Made by a program: the position numbers and the translations under genes
Part shown: in pieces, positions 11,226 to 22,458 of the stretch
Layout of the letters: each line of letters starts with the position of its first letter
Numbering within the stretch: the stretch's first letter is position 1
Assembly (NCBI GenBank): GCA_905220665.1
Contig: CAJNAR010000185.1
Span: forward strand, 1 to 64,000
From: Albugo candida
Lineage: Eukaryota > Oomycota > Peronosporomycetes > Albuginales > Albuginaceae
Direction: 5' to 3'
Length of the DNA: 64,000 bases
The notes under the pieces: generated by a model
Seen by the model: only the letters and a program-made list of their open reading frames with translations
Told to the model about the DNA's origin: nothing
Database searches by the model: none

Positions 11226-13330
11226 ATGCTTCCCCCATCAATACATCAAAACTACAACACATTTGAAGATCTCTTCAAGGCTGTACAAGAGTTTGCATTC
11301 ATTGAAGGCTATGCTTTGGCTATAAAGAGCTATACCAAAAATCTGCGATGCTGCATAAAGTGCGACTTAAAAAAGGACATACGATACAAGGTAAGACTGG
11401 AGCCCAGAATTTCAACTCTACTGATACAAGTAAAACAGGTCAAACCTTAACAGGAGGATCGATAGCGCCAAGCAGCCACCAAGTCAATTGACCGCCCGTT
11501 TTTGCTCTACGCCACAATATATAAACGTGATTCAAATTGGAGATTGCTTGTAAAAAACGGTCAACATAATCATGAAAAATCAAAAGATATTGCTGGGCAT
11601 TCAATAGCACAAAGGTTTACGATTGAGGCAAAAACAACGATTCAAAGGTGCCTTCAATCTGGAGCTAGACCTAGCGAGGCGAGAAAAGCTCTTGAACTGC
11701 AAGATTCATCAAATAGAGCTAGCATGAGGGGCATTTACTATGAAAAGGTAAAGTCATGAATTAGCCTCAGAAATTTTTGTGCTTAGATATGTCAGAATTT
11801 GATTTTATTCTAATCATTTCACTTTCCAGGGTAAGATGCGAAATCAGTTCCTCAATGGTAGAACACAAATCGCAGCACTACTTGAGGAGCTCAAGGAAGA
11901 CCATTACATCTCTTCAGCCCAATGCAGCGATGACAATCTGACGAACTTTTTTTTTGCCAATCCAAAGTCCATCAAGTTGACGCGACGATTTCCTTCTGTT
12001 TTGTCCTTGGACTGCACATACAAGACAAACAAGTATAAAGTGCCCCTGCTCCATGCTGTTGGGTTTACTTGCCTAAATTCAACATTCTCATCATCCTTTA
12101 CATTTCTGCCGAAAGGCATCAGGAGGACTACATATGGGCACTAAACCAGATCAAAAGTATCTATAATGGGGTATCATCTCCGAAGGTCATAATCATAGAT
12201 CGCGAGCTTGCACTAATAAGGGCTGTCCAGGAAGTTTTGTCATCGAGCAAGCATCTCCTTTGTCGTTGGCATGTTTAGAATTTTTGATGATTTATCAGTG
12301 ATTGACCACACGTAAGTAATGTTTCTCATAAAAAAACACAGATTTATTAGTATCTAATTACAAGAATTATTCTTTCAGTTGCAGAACAGCAGAAATCCTG
12401 AAACTCTTACCAGCTCGTGAAAAAATTCAAAAATCAAGTATGAATACAAGTTAAATCTATTGCTGTACTTGGAAGAGACATGGCTTGTGAACAAGGAACG
12501 ATTTGTTACAGCACGGACAAAGTTTTACTCTCACTTCGGGAATATCAACACATCGCGAATCGAAGGAGCACATGCCACAATCAAAAGATGGTTGAAGATG
12601 TCAACAATGGATATGCGAGATGTGAGAGCCAAATTAACTGATTGTCTACAGCAGCAAGAGAGGGAGCTTCGGACAGCAGTCGCAGCAACAGAAACTCGAG
12701 TTTATCATAATCTGAATGGCAGGATATATGATGGTGTAGTGCGTAAGGTGTCTCCCTTGCTCAGAGAAAAATAAAAGATGAAATCAAGGAGGGCTTGGTT
12801 GGCAACAGGGCAGGAGCTTACACGCATGCTTTCCAAGCAATTTATGGTCTACCTTGCTGGCACTCACTTTCCAATAAATCGATAATGACCAAACCCTCTT
12901 ACCATCCGTCATCCACCAACAATGGCACCTTTCTCCAGAAATCACATCAACAGTCTTAAAGGATGCTGAAGAAGGTTCAGAGACTGGTATTGTAGAATTT
13001 CGAAAAACTGTGCAGCAACTTGAGACAACTTTCCAATGCTTGAACTCCAGTGAACAAAAGGAAATAAAGGCTCAACTTATACAGTTGGCAACCCAGAGAT
13101 CAAAAGCACCAAATCCCCCCTTTACTATAGTTAAGCAGCGAGTAAGACCAGCAGGATCGAATCAGCCTTTTCAGAATGAAGCTTCCATGAAACGAGATCT
13201 GTCAGCATTTGAGCATCAGACACAGAAGAAATGCAGGTGCATCAATTGCGGGAACATCGGCCATAACAAGCGATCTTGCAGAATTCCGGTTTCAAGCTTA
13301 GATTCTGGACAAGCTTTGATAAATAATTAG
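11226..13330 (+). pseudogene. MULE (Mutator-like) transposase, spliced but frameshifted
   Basis: The remains encode a Mutator-like DDE transposase, which cuts and re-inserts the element. Exons 11226-11390, 11466-11747 and 11830 onward join in phase across introns of 75 and 82 nt. The N-terminal part has a cysteine pair (CCIKC) and a QHNHEKS stretch like the FAR1/WRKY-type zinc domain of this family. The transposase core follows: LSLDCTYKTNKY holds the first catalytic Asp, VIIIDRELALIRAV the second, and RIEGAHATIKRW (near 12560) the family Glu. A CCHC zinc knuckle (CINCGNIGHNKRSC) lies near 13240-13280. Breaks: a one-base frameshift near 12110, a TAG at 12276-12278 directly after the CRWHV motif, and further frame changes after 12774. 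Probably inactive. Confidence 0.85.
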
Positions 13331-13900
13331 AGATTTTTCCTTTACAATGTTTTTTCATCATACCTTTTATTTTCGGCCGGTAGTGTATAATAACTTTTGC
13401 ATCTATACCACGCATTCTAGCTCAGCAAACTGCCAATGAATCTTCTATCAATGGTGAGTGTTTAGCTCTGCTAAAGGTATCTATATTACAATAATTAGCC
13501 TTAGAAGTACATGACTTCTATTCGTTTGAAATGTTAACTTAGTTATTCTTCAAAATAGTTGTGAAAGTAATAATTTGAGTAGGCATGACGTAATCTAAAT
13601 TTAAGATAAATGTAATTAAAAAAAAGCTGTCGGAATATAGAAACCATTGTTTATTGTTAGAAAAAAGTTTTGGGAGTGATAATTCAAGTAGGCATGATGT
13701 AATTTAAAATGAAAAGTAAAAATGTACTTAGAATAAAAAGGTGTCGGGATATCAATACCCTGAATTAATTCGACACGCAAGATTGGGACATTTATCAAGT
13801 AAGAGATTTAAGAAGAAGAAGAATTTTGTGAAAAAATTCGATGTAAATTCAAGACCATCATCGAATTGTGTCGATCCCGAAATCTGTTAAGACTTTTTGA
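13331..13900. repeat. AT-rich stretch with an imperfect direct repeat of about 90 bp
   Basis: The segments about 13556-13645 and 13664-13760 are degenerate copies of each other. Each has a run with gtaggcatga.gtaat about 20 bases in, and each ends with gtcgg.atat..a.acc. No gene is visible in this stretch. The repeat may belong to the untranslated end of the MULE or to a decayed terminal repeat; neither is shown. Confidence 0.5.
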
Positions 13901-15364
13901 ATGGAAAGTCGTCCATTTATCAGTTTAATTGACTGTATACGGGATGTTCAATACAAGATCGCTTCTAGAATTGGTACACAGCGATGTGTTAAACCGATAC
14001 AAGAAAATCTCAGGAAGGTGCAAAGTACATGGTTAATTTCGATAGACTCAATTCGTACGAGCCCGGAAGCATTTAGTAAGCTCGTTGATTCAAGGATCTA
14101 GCGGAGATCCAACTAAGAAAAAGAATCAAGTGGTTGCGTTGCCTACAGATGCTGTTGCTGAATATATCAATCACAAATTCGCAAAGCTATTCAAAAGGCG
14201 GAAATAGTACGCAAGACTAAAGGTCTCTATTCACCGCAAGAAATCGTTCTTTTTTTTTTGAAGCAAATGAATCGATCAAAAAATGGAAAGAGCAAGATGC
14301 ATGTTGTCGCACATGCAAGAAAAATGCTGGCAGAAGCTATGAATACGGTTGTGTCATGCATAATCAGCAGAGGTACATGTGCAACAAACCAATATGAAAC
14401 ACCATTTGAAGTTTTTTACGGTTAGCAACATAATAAATCTCACATTCACATTCGAAAGTTTTGGAGCTCTTGGTTTTGCGCATATCGATAAGTCTAAACG
14501 ATCCAAATTAGACAAGAAGACCTACAAAGGCATGTTTCTGGGCTAATCGAAAATGCAAAAGGATATCATGTATGGAATTCGGAATCTTATCATTTGGAAA
14601 CAACGCGTTGAGCTTCTTTTCAAGATCTTCAATCATCGAAGTATGTCCAAGTTTCATGCCGAGTTCGGGCTACGGAACGGAATTCTAAGGCAAAGGAATC
14701 GTTGATAAAGCGGAAACGCCCATTATAACCAGACTTGAAAATGATGAAGATTGCGGTGATAAAGACGCTGATAAAGTTAAATTGACGTCATCATGGAGAT
14801 CAATACTGATGCGGAGTTTGTGCACAGGTGAGACTTAATGATTGTAATGGCTCTCCGATATCTGCACAATCTGGGCCCAGCAACCTACGTCACAGCAAAC
14901 AGTCCTACGCAATCATTGCGTACAAATTATCACATGCTACTGTTCTTTATTAGCTGGAAGAAAATCGACCACAGAAAAGACTTCAGAACGAACAGGAGAA
15001 CGCCAATGCTGCGTTAGACGCACTGAAAAACGTACAAAGATGCAGTGTGAATTGAAAATTTAGATCAATGGAAAGTTGCCATCGATCAAGAAATGTAAGC
15101 GCTCGAAGAAAAAAAGACATGGACTGTGACAAAGGAGAAACCGAATATGAAGGTTATCCGAACGAAATAGGTATTCACCCTGAAGCAAAACAAAGTTGGT
15201 GATTCAAAAGTACAAAGTAGACTCGCTACTCTAGTATATCGACGAAAATATGAAGCGGAATGGCACAGTTACAAAAATGAATTCTATCTGTGTTCACTTA
15301 TCGCCTTTCTGTCACGAGGATTTATACATTCTGCATAATGATGTCGACACCGCTTTTTCTTTAT
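13901..15364 (+). pseudogene. Decayed Ty1/Copia polyprotein fragment (integrase end and RT start)
   Basis: Broken plus-strand frames follow the order of a Copia polyprotein. Around 14260-14420 lie pieces like the integrase C-terminal half (HARKMLAEAMNT, then NQYETPFEVFYG). Around 14455-14620 comes the segment with FGALGFAHIDKSKRSKLD, KGMFLG and a WNSESYHLET piece, typical of the post-integrase region. Around 15060-15180 come the first residues of the reverse transcriptase (ALEEKKTWTV and a V.TLKQNK piece). At least ten stops or frame changes interrupt it, and the catalytic RT core is absent, so the element is truncated. Sequence before about 14100 is not recognisable. Confidence 0.65.
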
Positions 15365-16332
15365 TAATTATGCCCGATACGTATTCCCGATGATTGAAGA
15401 TGTTTCAATCCAAGAATTCAAGCAGAGGTCTAAACGAGCCGGTCTCTTGAGATTTTTTGATAACAGCCCTAAAGAACAATTTGAATTTCTCGTCAACGCA
15501 ATTAGCCTATGGACCCCTTCAGTTAGGAACTCCGTGAAATGGTCAACTTTGAAGTCGGTGGCATGAATCCAGATCCGAAAATGGTATTCAAAAAATTGAA
15601 TAAAAAAGCAGCACAGTTCAATGAGTCTTATTTGGCAAGAAAATTTCTCAGGACTGCAACTAAAGACCCCAAACCAATAGGTTGTGATGAAAAAAAAGTG
15701 AAATGACCAATAGAGAAGTCGAGCATTATAAAAATCAAAGATCATTCACATGTACAAAATGTCTTCGGTAAGAACAGCACTTTGACTGCTTCAATAAACA
15801 AGCCAAATGAGAAACTGAAGAGGGATGCTGGAATTGTGGTGAAGATTACTGGTTGAATGAATGTCCAACCAGAACAGAAGCAGAGAAGAAAGAGTGGCTG
15901 CATAAAAGCGGGCCGAATTTTCTGTGAAGAAGTTACGACGTTTGAGTGACCCTGAAGCAAAAAAAGTGGATGCTGTCGTTTGAGGTGGACAGTGGAAAAT
16001 TTATTCAGTTTTCCTGCTTGTCAGCAGATGATACCGTTATCCCCAAGAGATTGGCCATAAGTTTGGTCGATGCCGGGATGGAGCTCCGTGTGTAGAGCAT
16101 TTAGTCAAGGAAATATCGTATGAAAAACGTAGAAGTATTTCAAGACTGTTGCCAAAAGTTGAATATGCAGTTGTTTCTGCAGATTCCAGCTGGTCCAGTT
16201 AAGTTCCCGAACACGGATTTTTACATTTTTCAAGAAGCGTCGTGGGAAATACTTATTGAAAAACATTTGTTTAATTCGATTGGTATAGACGGCAAAGAGC
16301 AGCTGTTTTCTTTAGCTGAGAATCAACATTAG
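15365..16332 (+). pseudogene. Outer Gypsy element, gag and protease region (decayed)
   Basis: The beginning of a plus-strand Ty3/Gypsy element. A gag-like helical segment is readable from about 15390. It is followed near 15830-15900 by a zinc-knuckle-like motif (CWNCGEDYWLNEC, with Trp where His is expected) and a run of charged residues. Around 16000-16080 a frame reads SADDTVIPKRLA, like the protease entry of oomycete Gypsy elements. The stretch from 16120 to 16332 continues the post-protease region, including HLFNSIGIDG. Stops and shifts break it throughout. The element resumes at 22459 after an insertion. Confidence 0.6.
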
Positions 16333-16599
16333 TTTGAGAGCTATAGTGGAGCTATGAAAGTTGATGAGTGCTTGGCGAAGGACGCAAAGATGGTGGAAGA
16401 AAACACAGGTAGCGACTGCCTCAATTAAGAATGGTCTAGTGGTAGAACATCCGACGATTGTTGGTTCGCTTGCTTTCTAATTTGCAATGTTGTTTTTTGT
16501 CACAATTATTGGGCTTTACTCCTGCGGAGGCTGAGCCCTTGTCACTACATCTCGTGAAAGGTGCAAACAGGTTCGTCTAAGATTCGGACCGAATTCTCC

Positions 16600-17604
16600 G
16601 TTGATGATACAAGTGAGGGGAAAGAGGATGTGGACAAGCCTCTTTCAGCAAGTTTCATTTATACGTGCTTTTCCGTCAAGAAACCTGGAAAAGCATTGTA
16701 GAATGACCATTGACGATCACAGAATCATTCAGCCGAAGTGCGGTTCAATGCCTTACTTGTCTACAAAAACTGTTGTCTTGAGTAAAATGACTACTTTTGG
16801 AATTATGGACATGTAATCTGGCTTTTGGCAGCTACCCTCACACGCAGGCGATCCGGAGATACTTTCTTTTGTCACCAATGGCAAGAGCCTACACACCAAA
16901 TCATGCTCTCCAAGGAATAATTGATTCTGGTTGTATTTCCAATCAGTTATAATCAAGGACTTGGAAGTATTACTGGATACATCAGTTCTCATTAAGATGA
17001 ACGACCTGTTTTTGATTGCATAAGATGAGGTCACTTTTCTCAAGGTATTAAAAGATGTTTCAAATATTGTGAAAACGTTTAGATTGAAGAAAATTCTAAT
17101 AGAACCAGTCTGTTCGTAAAAGAATCTCGATGGTGTTGGAAAAAATTAAGATGGAGATGGAATCAAGCAAGATTCTGAAATGGTACAAGATCTACGGGAC
17201 TTTAGAGGTCCGAATACAGTTGGCTAAGTTCAACAATTCCTTTGTATAATGAACTGGTTAGAAAACGAGTGGCGAGAAATATGTCTTTAGTATTGATGTA
17301 GAATCAAATGGATTGATTTCAAATGCTTAAGAAGCTCAAAGCGAAAAGTGTGAAGCTGCATCACTTGGTGGACACCGCTATGATATGTGTCTTTACGGAT
17401 TCAAGCTTGTATGGATGGCGTTTAGCAGTAACACAAGTGGTAGAGTGGGATTCTGCAATACCCCTGGAGAAACAAGTACATCAAGAAGTCATATTACTAT
17501 CTGGCTGTATTACTGAATCCGAGTTGAATTGGAGGTTCACTGATATGGCTCTCGAAAAGGCAGACTGTCTTCTTCGACTTCGTCATTTGGCGTATCATTT
17601 TGAT
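16600..17604 (+). pseudogene. Outer Gypsy element, reverse transcriptase and RNase H (decayed, interrupted)
   Basis: Reverse transcriptase blocks appear in order. RMTIDDHRII lies near 16700, and SGFWQLPSHAGDPE near 16820 (the family reads KGYWQLPLH). A degenerate catalytic box KMNDLFLIA lies near 17000, where active elements have W.DD. The thumb piece VQQFLCIMNWLEN is near 17230. RNase H starts in the frame at 17323, with VFTDSSLYGWRLAVTQ containing the expected Asp. The reading frame is cut at about 17604, inside RNase H, exactly where a palindrome and the inner element begin; the missing CDHENL motif is found 4.9 kb further on at about 22475. Confidence 0.75.
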
Positions 17605-17622
17605 TGATCAAAATGATACGCC
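17589..17622. repeat. Perfect 16-bp palindrome at the left insertion junction
   Basis: Bases 17589-17604 and 17607-17622 are perfect inverted arms separated by TG. The left arm is the coding sequence of the outer element's RNase H; the right arm runs into the inner element's terminal repeat. An inverted duplication of host sequence exactly at a junction is not what a simple retroviral-type integration leaves; template switching or hairpin-mediated repair are possible origins. Confidence 0.9.
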
Positions 17623-17850
17623 CTTGGCTAGCAGAGGGGCTATCGGCTCCTCAAGCCTTCCTAACAAGACTTGAGAAGAGAATGATAAAAGGGAGAATGT
17701 ATTTAAATGGTAGTAATGCCTAACGCTCTTTAGCTAAGGGCTTCATGTAATTTCCAACTATCATGGCTACATGCGGCATGTCATACTCCCTCAATGAAGC
17801 ACGAGGCTATAGCACGAAAAGATACGGCGAAAAGTGACTTGTTCAGTGGA
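17618..17850. repeat. Left inverted terminal repeat of the inner element
   Basis: It begins acgcccttggctag and ends gacttgttcagtgga. It aligns with the reverse complement of 22201-22458 along its whole length, with small gaps; the right copy has about 25 extra bases near its inner part. Near 17650-17675 the stem CTCAAG/CTTGAG encloses an 18-base core that has the same orientation as in the right copy, although everything around it is inverted. Confidence 0.85.
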
Positions 17851-17856
17851 CACGCC

Positions 17857-18740
17857 CTAGTCAATCGTCACCGTTCCATTAGTGTGGAATGTCTGGATAG
17901 TAAAAGGTCCACTGAAAACTGCACGGGTTTCGGCTCGGAAATGTTTAGGAATGTTCAGGAGCACGGACCTTGACGTGGTCACCGGGTTTTTAAAAATCTT
18001 CCAATCGCTTACTGTTTTCATTATTGTTGTCGGCGAGGATCGCTTCAAAGCGACGTTTCGAGAGATAGCTCCAGTTGGCCTCGTAAAGCTGCCGGGTGAT
18101 CATGTCCTGTCCAATTAATACTTGACTTGGCGATGCATTTAAAATGCTATGAAAACTGGCACGAAGATCAAATACAGCGTAGTAGATAGCTTCTTCCAGT
18201 CGACACCCTCGTAGCAGCGAATAATGTTCAGGATCTCTAAATGAACCCTTTCACATACAGCGTTCGCTTTGAGGTTCTTTGATGTGATCGGCTTAGCTTT
18301 GATACCATAACTTCTTAGAAGTTTCTGAAATTCGGCACCTGTAAATTCTGTCCCTTGAATAACTTCACGTGGACGAGGGTATCGACACAGTAATTCCCGT
18401 TCAAAGCTCTCTGCAGTGGTGCGCGCGAACTTGTTTGCTTGGACACCAACTTCAAGCCACCGTGTTGCCTGATCAATAATGGGGATCCCGTAGCTTCCGT
18501 CTTTATAGGGCCCAATTAGATCGACATGGACCACATCAAATGGATTCACGCTCTTCTAAGTTCTGGGTGGTAGAAGACCATAATCTTGTTTTTTGCCATA
18601 AACTTTGGCACGCTTGCAAACTGAACACGTCTTCCTTCGTGATCGCCGCTGGTAAAATGTGTGCTTGAAATCTCGTCTGCATTGTTTGCGGAAGTAATTA
18701 GAATATAAAAATACCGAAAAGGAGTGTAGAGGACCACATA
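17857..18740 (-). pseudogene. Inner element integrase and polyprotein C-terminus
   Basis: The segment 18139-18549 is one open frame with the rve integrase core. It shows VHVDLIGPYKDGSYG (first Asp), the RWLEVGV strand, and a second catalytic block reading EVIQGTEFTG, where active elements have a D..GTEF motif. This is followed by KANAVCERVHLEILN, containing the third acidic residue (Glu). Upstream (18560-18740) a shifted frame has the C..C half of the integrase zinc-binding domain (CSVCKRAK). Downstream, 17857-18048 holds the C-terminal barrel-like piece ending HTNGTVTID. Stops at about 18550 and frame changes mark it as inactive. Confidence 0.85.
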
Positions 18741-19405
18741 TTGTAGCTGGTCATAACTAAGCTTTTTGTATTTGACATATCTATTTCCTCACAGAAAACA
18801 ACCGATTCAGATTGGTCAATATCATTTCACATCGACCTCACGTAATACTGGTCGCTGAAAACGTCATTTAGACCCTTCAAAGACGGGAGTCTGGTACACC
18901 ACATCACGAGATGCTATTCCAGTGCGTAATGGTATGACGACATGCACCTTCGACTAGGTAGGCCCAACGAGGCACATTTCGCATTCAGCTGAATCGTCTG
19001 TAAGGGATGCAAATTGATCTGATTTTAAATTTCGCGCTCCGTCAGTTTACGTCAGAAATGCATCATACTGGACATCACATGCCCAAAAAATCTTTCATGG
19101 CCGCACACTCCATCTCCTATATGCCCGAGCACAAGAATACACAGTTATTGCCTGCTTTGATGAAACAAAATTGTTTTATGTGCATTATTGCGCAATCGAT
19201 CATCGCGGAGCGTAGGTGGGACAATTACACGCTTCTAGTAAGTTATCAAGGTACACCCAAGTAGAGGTAATAGCTGAAAATCGGGTTTATTGAAGCCCGA
19301 AAGACATGAAGACTTGATTGTCTAAATCATCGGGTCTTCGTCTTGATGTTAACAAAGTACCAGACCATGCATGACACACTTAGGGTCTTCCGTGATTGAG
19401 CAGAT

Positions 19406-19926
19406 CTAATCTATTAGTTGCACATCATCGTTTTTCATGGTCTGGAAGCGCGTTCGCGAGAAGGCGTCTGCTCCAGCGTTTTTCTCTCCCTCGATGTATT
19501 GCATAGTCAAGTTGTACTCGGAGAGAAGCAATTTACAGCGTTTTACCCGCATATTGTTCCGTTGGGTCAATGAGGTTCTTATGATCCGTATGGACAACAA
19601 CCGAAAGCTCGACGGATAATCTCAACAACCGATATCAACTCCAGTTCCATTGCTGTATAGTTTCGCAGGTGTTTGTTGAGTGCTCGAGAGTAACACTCTA
19701 TGATCTTAAGCTCTTGCATATTAATACCCCCAGCTTGTGTCCCACTTGCATCTGCATACACGTGGAATGGCTTTTTGAAGACGGTAAAGGAGAGAAGTAC
19801 TGCCTCTGAAAATGGTGTTTGTATATCCCGGAATGCCTTAGTGTCCGTAGGATTCCACATAAATGGAACGTTCGTGCTTGTACAGCGTTGAAGAAACTGG
19901 CATAATGCTGTCTTGTTTGGCACCAT
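19406..19926 (-). pseudogene. Inner element RNase H domain
   Basis: RNase H removes the RNA strand during reverse transcription. The frame 19579-19926 contains VYADASGTQAGG, with the catalytic Asp, and the stretch NYTAMELELISVVEI with the conserved Glu. A frameshift near 19590 leads to 19406-19600, which reads RVKRCKLLLSEYNLT and YIEGEKNAGADAFSR, the usual RNase H end followed by the connection to integrase. The DHKNL block is displaced by the frameshift. Confidence 0.85.
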
Positions 19927-19961
19927 ATCCAGATATTAATTGATCATGCCCAGAAATCGCC

Positions 19962-20783
19962 TTAGCTCCTTTTTGCTTCGTGGAATCGCAATCTGCTGTA
20001 TCGCTTGAATCTTTTTTTCCTGCGGCTCGATCCCTTCCGCGGTGGGCGTGTCCGAGATAATCTACTTCCGATCGTTGAATATGGCTTTTTTCCGTTCAGT
20101 GTGACATCATATTTGTTCAGTCGCTCAAACACCACTCGGAGATTCTCGAAATGGTAGAATTCGTCGCTCGAAAACACCAAGAAATCATCCAGGTACACAA
20201 CAACAAAGTCCAGATCACCGAAGATCTTCTCCATGCATGCTTGATACTCATCAGGCGCGGTAGAAATTCCCATGGGAAGACGCTTGTATTGGTACTTTCT
20301 AAAAGGGAGGAAGAAGGCAGTAAGCGGTCTGCTTTGCTTAGTCAACTGTCTACAGTAGTATCCCATGTTGGCATCTAAAGTCGTTAAGCACTTTGCTGCC
20401 GACAGCCGTAGCAGGATCTCGCGCATCCGGAGAAAAAAATATGAACTGCGGCGTAACCAGCGATTGAGTACTCTATAGTCAATCAGCAGGCGGAGAGAAC
20501 CGTAAGGCTTTGTCGCGAAAAACGCTGGACTGACCAATTCCGAATCATGTATCTGTCCCAACACGTTGAGTTGCATCAGACGCTGGATCTCTGCTCTTGT
20601 TGCGTTATCTTGAATGCGGGGAATCGGGTATGGCTTGGCGTGAACTGGCTGGTACCCTGGTGATAGTGGTAAGATTTTCCTATCATTCCTCATCCGTCCC
20701 AGATGATCATCGTACAAAGGACGATTCTTCTCTAGCAACTCCATGTAGCTCCCGGACAACTCGGCAGTCAGATGATTTGTCAC
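19962..20783 (-). pseudogene. Inner element reverse transcriptase
   Basis: The open frame of 273 codons holds the Ty3/Gypsy RT blocks in order: HAKPYPIPRIQ (entry), LRLLIDYRVLNRW, TTLDANMGYY (first catalytic Asp region), YKRLPMGISTAPDEYQ, and the YLDDFLVFS catalytic box. The C-terminal end drifts into another frame after NGKKPYS because of a base change in a run near 20050-20090, where the thumb continues in the neighbouring frame. The catalytic residues are intact, so decay is fairly recent compared with the outer element. Confidence 0.9.
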
Positions 20784-20822
20784 CAGTTTCTATGGATCGA
20801 CAGCCGAATCCGCAAGCTATTT

Positions 20823-21290
20823 TTATTCTTCTACAGATTCCGTGTCGAGCGTCTCTGACTTGGTACCATCAACTCCACCTATATTGACTTGAAGACAATG
20901 TTCGTCCCATTCTCGACCAATGACCATAGCATCCTTGCAATCTTCACTCACTTGAAAGCGGTGCGTTACAACTGAATCAGCCTTTAGCTTGGGAAAGCGA
21001 AACCGGGCGACGATGGTCCTTCTACTCGTCACATCTTGGCCCATGGTCTCAAACACCTTCGTCACTTGCGGAACCACATTTTACTTATGTTTGGCACTGG
21101 CAAGCACAAATGACTTATTGACGATACTTCTTGAAGTACCAGTGTCCAACAGAGCTGCAAACTTTTCTTTGTCATGACGAATTTGCACGGTAACCCGAAG
21201 CGGAGCTGTTGGGACAACAGGTTTTTGCCGGACTAGACCAAGTTGCTTGCACTCGTCTTCACTGCTGATGTCGTCCTCCTTTAACACATT
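20823..21290 (-). pseudogene. Inner element aspartic protease region
   Basis: The frame 21081-21287 contains LLDTGTSRSIVNKSF, the DTG active-site motif of a retropepsin-type protease. A stop near 21081 separates it from 20823-21077, which continues the domain with VIGREWDEHCLQVN, the usual G..W.. end segment. The protease would process the polyprotein; the internal stop breaks it. Confidence 0.8.
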
Positions 21291-21316
21291 TGGGTACGTC
21301 TCTTGATCACTTTCGA

Positions 21317-22200
21317 CTACCAGTTGCTGGTGCTCCTCAGTTTTCTTCTTATGGGCAAAGCAATCGCTTGTGTTGTGCGGTCTTCTTTGTGATGAGAGTA
21401 GAACTTATCGCCACCATCCGACCTTGAAGTTGGTCTTGTTACTTCCTTTTTGCTCTTGTACTGTTGTCCATTCTTGTGAACACTATTTCCTTCGCTACTA
21501 CCGTATTTATCTTCGCGGCCTCTGTATGGTCCCCGCCCTTCTCGTGCAGTGGGCACCTTGTGCAGTCGCTCTTGTTTCTCCAGTCGCGAAAATTATTGCT
21601 ATTGAGTGTTTTGTGTTTTACACCCTCAGCTGCAAGCTTGTCTTGCCATGCCATCGGCATCCCACGCTTGAATTAGTGGCGCATCTACACATCTGGAATC
21701 ACCTCGGCCTTTTCAGGGAGCTCTGCAAAAAAAACCGAACATTCTCGCGCAGAAGCTGGGAGAACATGAGTACACTTTTATCCTGTCGCTTGGTTGCGTT
21801 CCATAGTTCGTGGTCCAGATCTTCGCTAAATCCTTCTGGCACAGAAAGCGGTCCCACGGCTGTATAGAATTGGTCAAAAGAACATGTTTCGGATCTTTCT
21901 TGGGCCACCAACAGGTCCACATCATGAGCAAGGTCCCTTCACTTAGCGCAATCAAGTTGAGGCTCTTCTGTTCTTCGTTCCATCGCTTCCTCTTAGCGAG
22001 GCTCTGAATTTCGCAACTCCACTTCAGAAAGCTGAGTGGACTTCCACCCTTGACCTTTGCATCTTTCCTTGCAGGGTATTCGCTGGGATGTCATCTTTGC
22101 ATGGAGAAATTACCACCGTGTTGACGAAGTCTTCATCGTTCTGTCGGCTCATGCTGGATGGGTCTTGATTCTCTTCTGTACGACTCGGATTTGATTGGTA
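21317..22200 (-). pseudogene. Inner element gag region
   Basis: Frames on the minus strand show a retrotransposon gag. LWNATKRQDKSV and MFSQLLRENVRFF (21720-21850) resemble the capsid helical segment, and GMPMAWQDKLAAEGV (21615-21660) is a typical Gypsy gag piece. A CFAHKKK piece near 21355 may be the start of a zinc knuckle. Several frameshifts (near 21700, 21560 and 21440) break it. Confidence 0.7.
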
Positions 22201-22458
22201 TCCACTGAGCAAGTCATTTTTCTCCGCATCTTTACGTACGAAAACCCCGTGCTTCATGGACTTAGTATGACATGCTGCATGTAGACATGACAGTGACATG
22301 CCGCATGAAGACATGATAGTTGGAGGCTGTATATAGTCTTTAGTTTAAGCACGTTAGGCATTACACCTTTTGAATACATTCTCATTTTTACCAACCTCTC
22401 CACAAGCCTTCCTAACAAGACGTGCGGGGCCGATATCCCCTCTTCTAGCCAAGGGCGT
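22201..22458. repeat. Right inverted terminal repeat of the inner element
   Basis: The outer end reads tctagccaagggcgt at 22444-22458. The reverse complement matches 17618-17850. It has a local duplication (tgcatgtagacatga and gcatgaagacatga) absent from the left copy. A short CAC/GTG stem near 22401-22423 encloses the 18-base core that is not inverted relative to the left copy. The outer Gypsy reading frame resumes directly after this repeat. Confidence 0.85.

Larger units (their letters stand above)
17607..22458 (-). mobile_element. Inner Gypsy-type retroelement with inverted terminal repeats
   Basis: A 4.85-kb element inserted in reverse orientation inside the RNase H region of the outer Gypsy element. 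On the minus strand, from 22.2 kb down to 17.86 kb, it carries gag, protease, reverse transcriptase, RNase H and integrase in normal Ty3/Gypsy order. The ends (17618-17850 and 22201-22458) are about 230-260 bp and match only when one is reverse-complemented, whereas true LTRs should be direct repeats. The integrase end finishes at 17857, right against the left repeat. All coding parts have frame lesions. Possible explanations are inversion of one LTR, a composite of two insertions, or an unusual element type. Confidence 0.75.
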
